A stretch of DNA of 64,000 nucleotides. Origin: Owenia fusiformis. Taxonomy: Eukaryota; Annelida; Polychaeta; Sabellida; Oweniidae. Shown here one piece after another: positions 42,926 through 54,566 of the stretch. A program made the translations under genes and the position numbers. Below the pieces are notes generated by a model. It was not told the origin of the DNA, searched no databases, and saw only the letters and a list, made by a program, of their open reading frames with translations. Where the stretch lies: NCBI GenBank assembly GCA_903813345.2, contig CAIIXF020000010.1, forward strand, positions 1,541,169-1,605,168. The letters are read 5' to 3'. The stretch's first letter is position 1. The number at the start of each line of letters is the position of its first letter.

Positions 42926-43806
42926 GTCACGCCTGCTGATCGGAAGATTGAACGGAGGGGGAGTAGCTGATTTTCACCAGAAAATTCAACAAATCTGGAA
43001 GATTTCGCTAATTCTTCTTGGATTTTTTGAACTGATGGACTTCTAATATATAAGATTTATTGAGAAAGGCGCAGCGTCACCAACGGACAAATGTCAACGT
43101 TTTTGCTATAAATCAAGCAACAACGGTCTACACGACCTGTAATAAATACTTATAAGGGACGTTATTATCACAAAATTAATCTCATAGCTGGGTTTTTTTA
43201 AATACGTTTCCATACGTTAGATAAAAAATCGTTTATATGTCTTTACGGTGGAAGAAATTTCCGCGGATTCGTGTAATTGAAAAAAGTAACTCAGTAAGAA
43301 CAGAATGTTACAACTCTTAAGAGGGAAAATAGGGACATTTGGAGTCATTGGAAATAAAGTCAAGTTACATCTCTTATCATATGCTTTATAGACATTACTC
43401 TGTTACTCCCATCTCCCCCTCCGTTCAATTTTAATTATCTTCGATTATTATTGATATAACGTATGGTAACGTGTTTTACAAAACCAACAATGACAATAGT
43501 TTTGTTATAATAACAATTTATAACAGATAGTGTAGACCATTGTTGCTTGATATATAGCAAAAACACATTTGCACGTTGGTGACGCTGCACCTTCTTTAAT
43601 AGATCTTATATCTCAGAAGCCCATCAGTTCAAAAAAAATCCTACAAGACCGAACATAATTTCCCGTGTCGTGCGCCTATTTAATAAGCGATTTAATTGTA
43701 AACTTTCTTTTAAAAATAGATCTTCCAAATTTGTTGAATTTTCTCGCGAAAATCAGCTACTCCCTGACCCCATCCGTTCATTTCTTCCGATCACCGGGCG
43801 TGATAG
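42926..43806. mobile_element. Foldback element with CACGCCTGCTGATCGG termini
   Basis: Left part (GTAGCTGATTTTC... AAATCTGGAAGAT ... CAACGGTCTACACGACCTG) is mirrored in the right part (GTAGACCATTGTTGCTTGAT ... TCTTCCAAATTTGTTG ... GAAAATCAGCTACTCC ... CCGATCACCGGGCGTGAT). The arms are about 380 bp each. The plus-strand frame at 43670-43879 is a by-product of the right arm. Confidence 0.82.
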
Positions 43807-43888
43807 TCAGTACCTTGAGGCAAATATATTAAGACTTGATGACCAACATAGTTTGAATTACATCCAAAAGAAAGACTAAATGTATGTA

Positions 43889-44157
43889 CAGGGTGGGCCA
43901 AAAAACGCCACTTTTTTTTCAAGACACTACAACTTTTTCATTTTCCAACCTACATGCCCCAAATTTGGCAGTTAAATAGTGCCAGGGGTTCTTAGTAATA
44001 ATATAATGTAACAAATCCTTCAACTTGGGTTTTATTTGATCTAAAAGAGGAGTTCAATTGGTCCGCCACCCTATTTGATGCCATATTTTAGTTTTAGTCG
44101 CCGTGCTGATATAGCAGTATCAAGGAAATGTCAACCTGTCTTAATTGCCAGCTTTAT
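43889..44157. mobile_element. CAGGGTGGGCC TIR element, copy 2, truncated and reversed
   Basis: Starts CAGGGTGGGCCAAAAAACGC and follows the reverse complement of 4814 down to about 4590 (GGAGTTCAATTGGTCCGCCA, CTGATATAGCAGTATCAA). The other half is missing; it runs directly into another repeat. Confidence 0.85.
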
Positions 44158-44565
44158 CCGACCCCCCCCCCTCCATCCCAAATTAATTTATTTCGATTAT
44201 TTTTTGTATAACGCATGGAAACTAACTTTAAAAAGTGAGCAATGTCATTAGTATTGTGATAATAACGTCCCTTATACCTATTTATTACAGGTCGTGTAGA
44301 CCATTGTTGCCCGATTTATAGCAAAAACATTGACTTTTGCACGTTGGTGATGATGCGCCTTTTCTAATAGATCTCATATCTTAGAAGGGTATTAGTTTAA
44401 AAAAATACGAGATGACCTAACATACTTTGCCATGCACTGCGCCTATTCATTTGGCAATTCAGTTGTAAATTTTCTCTTGAAAAAATAAATCTTCCAAATT
44501 TGTTGAGTTTTCTTGCAGAAATCGCCTAATCCCCCTCCATCATTTTTGTACGATCACCGGGCGTG
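44158..44565. mobile_element. Half copy of the CACGCCTG foldback
   Basis: Repeats the right half of 42926-43806 (TAACGTCCCTTAT, GTCGTGTAGACCATTGTTGC, TCTTCCAAATTTGTTGAG, CGATCACCGGGCGTGA) in the same orientation, after a C-run at 44162. Confidence 0.82.
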
Positions 44566-44566
44566 A

Positions 44567-44985
44567 AGATGTGACATATTGTTATAGTCTCCAACTTTGT
44601 ATGTCGCCACCCCAAGATGTGTCATATTGTTATAGTCCCGTACTTTTTACGTCGCCACCACAATATGTGACATATTGTTATAGTCTCAAACTTTTTATGT
44701 CATCACCACAAGATGTGAGATTTTGTTATAGTCTCCAACTTCAAGTCACCACCACAAGATGAGACATATTGTTACAGTATCGAACTCTTTATGCCATCAC
44801 CACAAGATGTGACATATTGTTATAGTCTCCAACTTTGTATGTCACCACCCCAAGATGTGTCATATTGTTATAGTCTCATACTTTTTATGTCATCACCACA
44901 AGTTGTGACATATTGTCATTGTCTCCAACTCTTTTAGGATGTTGTTCGGCGGTTGGTATTTGGTGCCTGTAACAAATGACAGGTG
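44567..44985. repeat. 48-bp tandem array
   Basis: About eight units with GTGACATATTGTTATAGTCT, CAACTTT and ATGTCACCACCACAAGAT. Some units read CGCCACC. The end (GGTGCCTGTAACAAATGACA, GGTGGTGACAT) matches the end of the 15340 and 17745 repeats in reverse, so the array may be an expanded interior of that family. Confidence 0.88.
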
Positions 44986-46030
44986 GTGACATTTCGCATG
45001 TTTCTGTTTTGTAGCTAGGCATGGCAGGGTTTATTAGAAAGGGTTTTTAACTTATTTTCATTATTGTCATTAATATTCATTCATTCCTTTGTCATTTACA
45101 CAGCAGTATAAGGTATACATACACATGAAGGTTATTCTTATTTTATATAAACAAGGCAATTATTGATTTATCATGACAATTGTCATTGAGCTTGTATTTC
45201 CATAATTTTTGTTGCTGTCTGTGATGTCCTTGCTCTACAGAAAGCAGTTAACGTGAAAAAAAGTGAAAACGAGCAAGGACACATTCCCTTAGCGTGGTAT
45301 CCATGTAAGAAAGTTTGTAAAACAGCTGTAATCTGTGGTGCACAAGCCGCCATGCTATATAAATAATAAATACCCTGTCACTGAATGTTTTTAATTTTAC
45401 AAATTCAAGCTCCCAATACTTTTTAACATATTTTCACTGACTGAAATTTTGGTTTGCAGTGAAAATCTAAATATTCTAAGTAAGCATCGGATTTCCAGTC
45501 CCCATGGTTTTGAATTAACTCCCCTGGAATGTATCGAATCCCCTCGAAAGTCTGTATTTCACTCTGCTAATGCCTCGTGAAATACAGACTTTCTCGGGCA
45601 GGATATTTTCTGTATTTCACTCCAATCATTGAATTACTTATAATATCTTATCAGCCAGCCTCCATGATTTTTTTTCATCCGCTTGGATAGATTAGCATTA
45701 TTACAGTATCTTTCTTCACAATAAAGGATGGCATATAAATGTAAAGAACAAATAAGACATTTCATAATAATTTCCAAATCCACGGCGCGGTATCCATACT
45801 ATGCACGCAGTTTGAAACACTGACAAACTGCGCGCATATCAACATTGCACCATACAAGTTGGAGTCTGTGTTTTCAAACGTCATTTTTAGACATTTATTC
45901 TGCATTGTTTTATAGTTTGATACGTCCATTTGGTGGCGATTATATGATTCTAGCATGTGATAGCGAAAACTATGTCCAGATGAACATAGGTTTTTAAAAT
46001 ATAAGCAGATTAATAAAAGTGTTTTACAGG
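44986..46030. other. No gene seen
   Basis: The only structured item is the inverted repeat at 45546-45593. A minus-strand frame at 45762-46073 runs into the next foldback and has no recognisable domain. Confidence 0.45.
45546..45593. repeat. 17-bp perfect inverted repeat with 14-nt loop
   Basis: GAAAGTCTGTATTTCAC (45546-45562) and GTGAAATACAGACTTTC (45577-45593). CTGTATTTCACTCC appears once more at about 45610, so the motif is also repeated directly. Confidence 0.85.
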
Positions 46031-46580
46031 ATGTCACAAAAATACCACCCACTAATTCTAGAATAACTCTCAATAATTTAGGAATCTACGTGATCTGTTG
46101 TGTAGATAGAGTGTTCAATGGTAGAAGGTTGTTGTACTTGCATAGCATCAACAACTTTCAGATTTTGGTGAAATCATCAGAAAATGTTCATAAATGCTCA
46201 ATTTTCTGAAATCTGGATTTCTGTCTTTGCAATTATTTGAGTCATTTCTCGATTGGTTTTTCAACTTTACACATATTTTATCATAATATGTCTCATCTAC
46301 CCATTTGTCTTAAATAACTTTGTCAAACTTGATAAACTAACTCGCTTATTGGGTAAAATTCAAGAATGATAGATTTTCTAATTTACATTTTTGTTGAATG
46401 AATTTGTGTAAGAGCGTGCCCCTGCGGAAAATGAGATATCTCTTAATTTCCAAGTTTTTGATGCTATGCAAGCATACCAATCTTTTCTCCATTGAACGCT
46501 CTATCTACACATAAAAATCACAAAGATTCCTTATTATTGAGTTATTCCGAGATTAGTAGCTGGTATTTCTTGTGTCACCT
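46031..46580. mobile_element. Foldback element with TGTCACAAAAATACC termini
   Basis: The left arm (TGTCACAAAAATACCACCCA ... GTGTAGATAGAGTGTTCAAT) is mirrored at the right (ATTGAACGCTCTATCTACAC ... GGTATTTCTTGTGTCACC). The arms are about 100 bp in a 550-bp element with no coding sequence. Confidence 0.82.
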
Positions 46581-48509
46581 TTACAAACTCTAGACAGTTC
46601 GGTAATATTTGAGACAAACCAAGAGATGGGACGTTAAAGTCTACAAAGGGTTATTTTGGAATTGTAGCTTGCAATGTTTCTACAACTAGACTCAGAGCGA
46701 GATGCTTAATCAGGGACTGACACTATGTTTTCTGTTCGTTTATTTCTCTCAATTATGAACACTAAAATTACTCAATTTATACATGTTATATGATTATCAA
46801 TACTTAAAATGTTTCTAATAAATATATAGGCATGGTATTACATACCTTATCCACAGGGGCTGTACAGCAGGAGGGAAAGCCCCAGAGCCGCTTAGACATC
46901 AAAGAGATATCATTACGTCTCTTGCTTACCACAGTTCGTTTGTTCGAATTTTCACCAGCTAGTTCCAAAAACTACCCATTGCAATGTGATGTTTTAATTG
47001 ATGTAAGCATATTCCGTACACCGTTCTTTATCTTGATATGAAATAAGAAGCTATGATATTGGTTAACACGCCAGAAATGGACTAATATATTATTCGAAGC
47101 GTGTTTCGAAAATTTTGAGGTTGCCTTTTTGTCGATGTTGACCAATTAGAGACGTAGGTCATCTCAATACAGGTTTACATAACCGTAGGTCATCTTTGAA
47201 CTCTGGGGTTAATCCCCCTGGGGCTGTATCAAATTAAGCGTGGCAGTTTCAAGAACACGCGAGGTTAGGTTCAACATGAGGGTGATGAAATTTGAGCATA
47301 CTGATGTTTTCATTGTTTCAATAATAAGATCTAAATCATTTTTATAAAATACTTTCGAGTTTCACATAATTAAAATTTTCATATTGTTATATCAAGCATT
47401 ATAGTTAGTATATGTTTTTGGATACTAATTATGTTCAATCCCAATGCTTTCTTAATTTGAAACTAGAAAATGAACGTTTATTGCCTGTTTTTGCCAGATC
47501 GTTTAACTTTGGGGCTGTGGTAAAGGGGTAAAATAAAGTTATACTTTTTTCAACAAATCCATGTGACTATTTACCTTTCAAGGAACAATGTTTCATCTTC
47601 AAGGTGCGTATTTCTAAAAGTGTTATTTTGGACCACCTTTATACTCATTAAAGAATGTGATATGTAAAAACCTAATTATCAAGTGATGTTGCTATGGATG
47701 TTGCCAAAGCAACTGAAATGTTAGGAACAATACATAAACCATATGATTACCGTATTTACATTACGTCTCTCATCACAAGGGGTCAAAAAACGTCAACATT
47801 TTCATTCGAATTTTTACACGTTTAATCTAAGCATGTTTTCAATAAATTGTATATTCATTATGTAGAAATCAATTATGATTTTAATCAATTATCAGTGGCT
47901 AATTAGTATAATTACATAAGAATGCTTTTTTGTTTTTGTTCATTTTTTCAAATATTGGTCAAGTAGATTCAAAAAACTTGTGTGAATTATTCAAAAATTC
48001 ATAATCTCAAACATATTAGGTTTTTACTATGTTATTTAAAGAATTCATCGCTGTCATCGTTAGGCGTCAAACAAAAAAGAATTGCCTAAAACAATGACAA
48101 ATGTATAAAATGTATATCTATTTGAATGTTAAAGAGGTATTGGAACGTTTTTATATTTAGAGGGCATGACTTATAGTCTATAACAGGCATATGCAATCAA
48201 ACGTCTTGCATGCCTCTACCGACGTTACTGCCGCATATCATCACATTTTCTGATGATTATAGCTTCTTTGACATTACCGCTGGTTATCATCACATTTTAG
48301 ATGAAAATCAACATGTTTTCTCAAAGTTCCATGAATTCGACCAGGTCTTGGTTGTTGTTTTATAAACAACTGACAATATCTAACAAGGGGCAAAATAGTT
48401 TAAGCCGCAGCCCCTGACGATGACAGGGCATATCTCAAAACGTATTAAGACCCATTATCTTTTTTTAAAACGACCATAATTCAAGCATTATGTCATTCTA
48501 ATATAAAAA
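46581..48509. other. No gene seen
   Basis: Nearly 2 kb of AT-rich DNA without convincing exons. A 69-codon plus-strand frame at 46832-47041 has no motif that I recognise. Confidence 0.45.
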
Positions 48510-48655
48510 ATGATTCATTGTAACCATTTATTGAATCTCCTAGACAATTTCAGTAAACTTGAATTGAAGAAACCCGTATTTCTTAAAAATGGACTAATCC
48601 AGTTTACTCGTCTGATGCCGCCATACTGTTTTTATACGGAAAGCGTAACCCTTAA
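48510..48655. repeat. Dispersed repeat, copy 2, abutting a stop codon
   Basis: Matches 2300-2430 (TTTCTTAAAAATGGACTAAT). Its end coincides with the TAA of the fibrinogen-domain gene on the opposite strand, so it forms the start of that gene's 3' UTR. Confidence 0.65.
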
Positions 48656-51600
48656 TAAGACCACTCAGGCTCTCTTGGGCGTATCAGAAACTTCATTTCC
48701 TTGAAGGAATACCAGGCATTGTTTAGTTCCTCATTTTCTTCCCGCTCTGCATCGCTGAAAAGTTCACCAGGCCATCCCATCCAACTCATACATCCAAACT
48801 TTATGTCACATTTGGTTCCATTCACATACTGTCCAAATGGGTTCACAACACCACAGTCATCTCGGTTCTGGTAGTCAACATTTGCTTCTTCATAGATGTC
48901 ATCGGCTGTACCATGAGGTTGGTAATACCACCATGCACCTCTACGCAAAGCAGAGCAGTTTCTATCATATATTTTATTTTCATGATCCCAAGTAGAAAAG
49001 GGATAGTAGAAAATCTTCTTTAGGCGGTAAATAATAGGATTAGTATAATCGTAATATTGGTAAGCAGTCATAACATCTCTTCCACTGCCTCTGAAATCTT
49101 CCATTGTGACACTAGTATCACCATCATTGTATCCAGGCATTTGAAAAATGTAATATTCTGCCGTTTCAGTTTGACCACTCCATGTTGTGAACTCCAACTT
49201 TAGCACATATCTTTTCATTTTTTCGTCACTAATCAGTGCTCCCAAGTTATCAAGGCCAATAAAATATTCTCCAGATGGATCACCAAAACCAGTTTTATAT
49301 TCAGCCCATGTGCGATAAAAATCAACGCTCCCGTCAAATCTGTGAGCCACCAGCAACCAGTTTTCCTCACAACGTGCTTTGAAGGAGTCTCCATTTGGAA
49401 GCTGTATATCATTGATCCCAGACTTCCGTTCAACACAAGGTTCATCCGAAGGTCGGAGGTCTATGGGAAGTGGGCGAATCATTATTCTCATTGCTTTGAA
49501 TGAATAAAATTCATTGCCTTTTCCTTTAAGAAGTTGATCAGGCCATTCTCTCCAGCTCATACAATCCATTTCCTTTTTACATATGGGCCCATTGTTATAT
49601 CTTCCAAATAAATTTGCTTTATTGCTCGGGCACCAGTTGCTCCACCATCCAAATCGATTAAATAACCAATCACCAATATCACTAAGGGAATCGCCAGCGG
49701 TTCCTTGGAATTCTCCCAATCTTAAATCATACCAGGAAGGCCTATACCACAGTTCCCAATCGGCATAGTCTAATGAGGTGATATCAAACTTTAAATAGTC
49801 CGCTGTTCTGGTTTCATTTTTCCATGTTGTCAACTCAATTCGCAGCATATATACATCTTGTGCAGCTGCAGAAACGAGATTATCAATTCCAATGAAGTAC
49901 TCTGAGGGGGGATCTCCAAAGGCAACGCTATACACTGGATGAGGGCCATCCGAACACTGATCTTCAACAAAATGCCTCGTGAAGTCAACACTTCCATCAA
50001 ACCTCTGAGCGACAACTAGCCATTCTGAGTCACAAACTGCTAGGAAATTGGTACCGTCATCTGTCCGTATAAGGTTAACACCCTTCGATTGGTTGTTGCA
50101 ATTGTAAGAACCTATAATGATACAATAACAGTTTTGATGAGGAATGCATATTATGCTAAGATTTTAATCAATTCTAATGAATCTTAAATGCAATTGCAAG
50201 TGCTTTCTTTCTTTCCATTTATAATATTCTATATTTGTGTAAAACAAAAAATCAGATCGTAATTGAAATGATATTTTATGATCTGATATAAGCAGTGGCG
50301 GATCCAGGGGGGGGGGCATGGGGTCCGCCCCCCCCCCCCCCCCCCCCCCTTAGTTGGGCCCAAAAAACATGGCAGTAAAAAGATTGGGCCCCGAAAATTT
50401 GGCCCTTGGTTTGCATTCTGGTCCTTAAACAAATGAAACTAGGCCCTTATAATTTTCATTCCGGGCCCTAAATGAATATTTGGTTGTTAATAAGTCTATT
50501 CAATGCCCAAAATTCATTTAAGGCGCCAAATTTGGCCCAAAAATTTGTAAATTTGGCCCCAAATAAAGGGCCTAAAAGATTTTTGCGCGGAAGTTTTATT
50601 TCTGCCCCTACCCCCGCCCCCCCCCCCCTCCCCGTTGATTCCTGGATCCGCCACTGATAAGTATATATAATATGTAATAGACATACTATCAATTCGAGGA
50701 ATCTTCAACTGTTGGATGTTGTTGACAATCCAGCCTAACAGTTTTAGTAGCCTCTTCAACTTTAAGTAGAATTGGTTCAACATTTGTTTTATCCTCCTTG
50801 CCTCTTTCAGTCCACTTACATTAGAGTTTGTCCTACACAATCTTTTGATGTTGCTGCGGTAAATTTTTGTAATATTGAAAGCTTCAAGTAAGTTCTCATT
50901 TATGTTCATGAAATTTGGTCTGTTTTCCCGATATCGACGGTCAAAATAGATGTCGTATCTAATTACACCATCGAAATTATTATGTATGGTACGAAATGTT
51001 TTATTTGTAACTTTGAATATAGCCTTAGAATCATTCCTCAATACATTCAATAGTTGTACTCTGGTTCTTTTCCATTTTGTTATTTGTTTCCAAAACAGCT
51101 TTAAACGTTTGCCAATTATCTGCATCATATGCGGTGAGTTCTCAGCTATACGCTTATCTTCTTCTGGTATAATCTTTACATATTCTTGGACTACCTTGGC
51201 AGTAGTTTCTAGGAGAAGTTGTGTATTTTTTGGCTCTATCTTAAGGAACATCTCTGTTAGTTTGAATTCATTCAGATAGTTTACCTTGATGCTTGCTTCT
51301 TGACACTGCACGTTGCCTTCATCAATTACAAATATTAAGCAACATATGACTCCAGTGAACAAGCCTGAAAAATTAGGGATGGTTTTCAGTTCTATTCTAC
51401 TTTAAAATAGCTTATATGGTGTTTCTCTTGAAGTATTACATATTTATCATTTGTAAGTCTTCCAAACTTGGATTTGGCTTTTACTAATATCCGCTCTGGT
51501 ATTTAAAGGCCCCATCTAAAGTTTAACCTTAGGCAAATTACATAGTGTTCTGTGAAACTTTTCAATTTAATTTCAAAAATTTTTTGCCGGACTTTTTGTT

Positions 51601-52506
51601 TAAAAAAACTGTTAAGCTGTTCAAATAAAACCTGAGCTGTCATGCACATATGTTGGTAAGTAATGATTTACACCGACGCATAAAATACTTTCTTAGCCTA
51701 TTTAGGAACAGGAACCGGTGACAGTTTACTGGCAATCTGTAGTCTAACTTATGTAATGATTTACACCGACGCATAACATACATCCTAGCCTATTTAGGAA
51801 CAGGAACCGGTGACAGTTTACTGGCAATCTGTAGTCTAACTTATGTCTTAATGGTCTTTGATTTTGAATTTTAAGAGGGTCAAAAGTATCGGCTAAGTAT
51901 TTTGGATTTGCATATCCTTTCTAGTTTCAAGAGCGGTCCATGCCAGTGTTTACTTCGAGCTTTTCTACGACCTATTACGACCCCGACGCTTTAATCAAGC
52001 TTTGTTACGCTTTGGTGCCGCTTAACAAGCAACTTTAAAGCGCCATCAAAGCGCCGTTGGTGTGAACGTAGCTTAACCTGAATAACGGGTTAATCTGCCT
52101 ATTCAGCGTCACTGATATGATTTACATTTTGAGGATTAGTTCAACTTTATAGAAAATAACTTCATATGCCTTTCCTGGTTTCAAAAGCAATTTCAAGGTT
52201 TTGGACCAATTTAGATTTCAGATGTTCCATATCAGAAAAAAATAACCATTTTATTAAACCGCTAGACGTTCGCTTTTTTTACCAGTAGCATTAAGGTCAA
52301 GCCTATATTTAAAATGGAGGATGAAACTTAATTCAGTAACTTTTGGCCAATTTCCCTATTATCAGTATTTTCAGAAGTGAATTCTCATGTGCATCTTATC
52401 CTATATACATCAATATGGGTGTCAGCAGTTGCCTGTAAACTGAAAATTGATTTGGAAATTGATGAATAAAACTACGATGCAAACTGAACTTACCCAACAA
52501 ACCCAT
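48652..52506 (-). CDS. Secreted protein with two fibrinogen-related domains (three exons)
   Basis: The minus-strand exons are 52506-52494, 51364-50687 and 50111-48652. Both introns are GT-AG (GTAAGT; TTTTTCAG; GTATGT; CATTATAG) and both are phase 1; the joined frame is open for 716 residues. The joined start MGLLGLFTGVICCLIFVI is a typical signal peptide that neither exon encodes alone. Residues about 25-230 are helical and Lys/Asn-rich with several N-glycosylation sites (NDS, NKT, NIT, NVS). A first, shortened domain is at about 234-444 (RFDGSVDF, EYFIGIDNL, MSWREWP, SFKAMRIMIRP); a fuller second is at about 455-714 (RFDGSVDFYRTW, GEYFIGLDNL, FSTWDHENKIYDRNC, GAWWY, MSWMGWP). The latter's calcium loop is altered from the usual DxDND. 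Such proteins often bind glycans extracellularly in invertebrate immunity; that role is inferred. Confidence 0.85.
50291..50659. mobile_element. Short TIR element CAGTGGCGGATCCAGG, in an intron
   Basis: Ends CAGTGGCGGATCCAGG and CCTGGATCCGCCACTG are exact inverses, with ATAAG on both sides as a possible 5-bp duplication. The inside has G/C homopolymers (about 50309-50350 and 50610-50632) and GGCCCAAAA-type motifs. It sits in intron 2 of the fibrinogen-domain gene, so the open frame that reads on from exon 2 into it is not protein. Confidence 0.85.
51664..51848. repeat. 92-bp tandem duplication in intron 1
   Basis: Two adjacent copies of a block starting TAATGATTTACACCGACGCA and ending CTGTAGTCTAACTTATG; they differ at only a few positions (AAAATACTTTCTT versus ACATACATCCT). 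Confidence 0.9.
51930..52075. repeat. GC-richer dispersed-repeat fragment in intron 1
   Basis: Contains AAAGCGCCATCAAAGCGCCG and ends TTGGTGTGAACGTAGC, a terminus style seen in dispersed elements. No partner copy was identified in this window. Confidence 0.35.
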
Positions 52507-53140
52507 CCTTGTTGCTTGAGTTGTCAGAACTGAATAAATCAGCTACTGCACATGAACAGTAAACAGAAAAATAAGTCATTAACTTATATTAACCATACAG
52601 TGGTGCCTTGTATTTTATTTGCACATATGCTAGCCATTATCATTAATTAAAGGCAATATACGTCAGTGATACGCAAGTATTTGTACACTCACATTTCAAA
52701 GAAAAAAATCCTTGCAAAATATAGGAATGTTGGAAAATAAAAATCTATATTCATAAATTTACCAAACATATCAATGCCAATGTAAAATACTAAAAACAAA
52801 AACAATTATATAATAGTCATTTCGAAATTTCAAGTTTTACCTTTTCTTTTATGAGTACTAGTATCTACAACTATTTTTGATGTTATGAGTATTGGCTATC
52901 AGATTTTTTCAATTTTTTTCAACATGTATTGTAATGACTTCAGTATAAATGAAATGTCCCTTGGTGTTCTGGTCCTGGATTGTGATATTGGTTCTCGATT
53001 TTGGGGACGAGGGGGATGTTAGACATTGTTTCTTTTCACGTTAGATCATGGTTTTGGAATGTATAGGGTCTACTTTTCTTATGACAGATTAAAACTTACA
53101 GTTTGCTTTTTTTGTTGGGTTTCTTTAAAGTTTTTAGTCA
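52507..53140. other. No further exon seen upstream of the fibrinogen-domain gene
   Basis: The presumed 5' UTR and promoter lie here. No TATA element can be singled out in this AT-rich sequence. Confidence 0.4.
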
Positions 53141-53571
53141 CCCTTCCCTTTAGCATTTGCCCCTATATATTCAGTAAATAGTACCCAAAACGACTTTTAA
53201 CATGGATTGGGTACTATTTACCAAGTTAATATAATTATAAGACACTGTAATATAGAAAAAAATCAATTATTTACTTTTTATATAATATATATCATTCTTA
53301 ATTGCCCTTCGTTCTAAAGAGGGATTTATTTGAGGGGCCTTATATAAAAAAGAGGGGCATGGTATTTTTGGGGGTAAAGAAAAATAAAATTAAAGAAATA
53401 TTACGATTTTAATTTGGGTACTTGTTTTTAATAGTACCCAAAACCGACTCTTTCAACGGAAATTTGACATAGGTTGGGTACTAAATAAATAATACATATT
53501 GTTGTTGAATATTGGGTTGGGTACTATTTACCGAGTTAATATAGGGGATGGGACCTGTTCAGTGTCTTATA

Positions 53572-54566
53572 CAGGGCGTATCATAAAAAACGCAACAAGT
53601 AGTTATCTTGTAAAATCACAAAATTAGTGATGACTTAATCAATTTCATTTAATGTACCATAAAGTCACGTCTCTCCTCTTTGCAATGAAATGTCATTCAT
53701 TCATATGTGGCAATGGTTGGGTGAGAAATCCTTCCATTTGCACAGTGGGTCAAAATCGGCTCTGCACCAAGTTTTAGATATTGAAAAAATCAGTGCAAGG
53801 GCTAAGTGCCAATGAAAGTTCCCCTGACTTGAATTGTTGTGACTTTTTCTTTGGAGCTATCTCAGGAGCATCTGTGCTTACAATTCCTCCACCAGATATT
53901 GCAAAACCTCGAGAAAGATTTGTCCATTGGCTGCTTTTCTTTGCTTTAAACCCACACATGATTAAGGGCTAAACCATGCATGATGTGGACAGATGAGCGC
54001 ATCTTTATGTGCAAGGAAGTGGTGGCAATTTGGGGGGGGGTATAGAATGTTTTCTTGCAAGAGTATTGAGTATGAACACTTTACTGTCTATGCCATACCT
54101 GTCACACCTTCTTCCAATAGCCCCTGTGCCCCTTGTACTGACTTTTGCAATGTTTTAAACTTGGGTCCGAGCTGAAATTTGCCCCACTTTGCAAAATTAA
54201 TGATTATTCGGCCAGAGATGACTCCCTGTGAATGAATGATATTCCATTACAAAGAGGAGTAATTTGGCTTTTGGAACATTGAATTAAAAGGATGCAGTCA
54301 GCATTGGTTTTATGTTCTTATCCAATATTACATCGGGCTCCGTACACTGACTTTTGCAATGTTTATAACTTGGCCCGAAGCTAATTTTGGCCCACTTTGC
54401 AAATGGAAAGATTACTCGCCCAACCATGACCAAAAATCAATGAATGATATATCATTGTAAAGAGGAGACACATGGCTTTATGGTTCATTGAATGAGATCA
54501 ATGCTATTATCACTGGTTTTGTGCTTTTCCAAGATAACAATCTGTTGCGTTTTTTTATACGCACTG
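53572..54566. mobile_element. TA-flanked mariner-like element with about 190-bp inverted ends
   Basis: The left end CAGGGCGTATCATAAAAAAC and the right end (inverse CAGTGCGTATAAAAAAACGC) are bordered by TA, and inverted similarity runs inward about 190 bp (ACCATAAAGTCACGTCTCTC). A third copy of the right-arm sequence lies internally at about 54130-54290 in the same orientation as the right arm. The centre has fragments of a Tc1/mariner-type transposase. Confidence 0.82.
53781..54045 (+). pseudogene. Scrambled Tc1/mariner transposase remnant
   Basis: One frame has SPDLNCCDFFF followed by PPPDIAKPRERFVHW, which matches the SPDLxPxDFFLWG block containing the third catalytic Asp and the segment after it. 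Downstream, after a stop, MMWTDERIF matches the block of the second catalytic Asp, which normally comes before SPDL. The order is therefore reversed, and stops separate the pieces: a dead, rearranged fragment. The assignment rests on these two motifs only. Confidence 0.6.

Noticed and set aside
43670-43879. 69-codon plus-strand frame
   Set aside because: It is the right arm of a foldback element whose other copy (44158-44565) does not keep the frame.
50514-50686. Extension of the fibrinogen-gene exon 2 frame into a Gly-rich tail
   Set aside because: The Gly-rich part is the inserted CAGTGGCGGATCCAGG element; a consensus donor (GTATGT at 50686) lies before it and joins in phase to the next exon.
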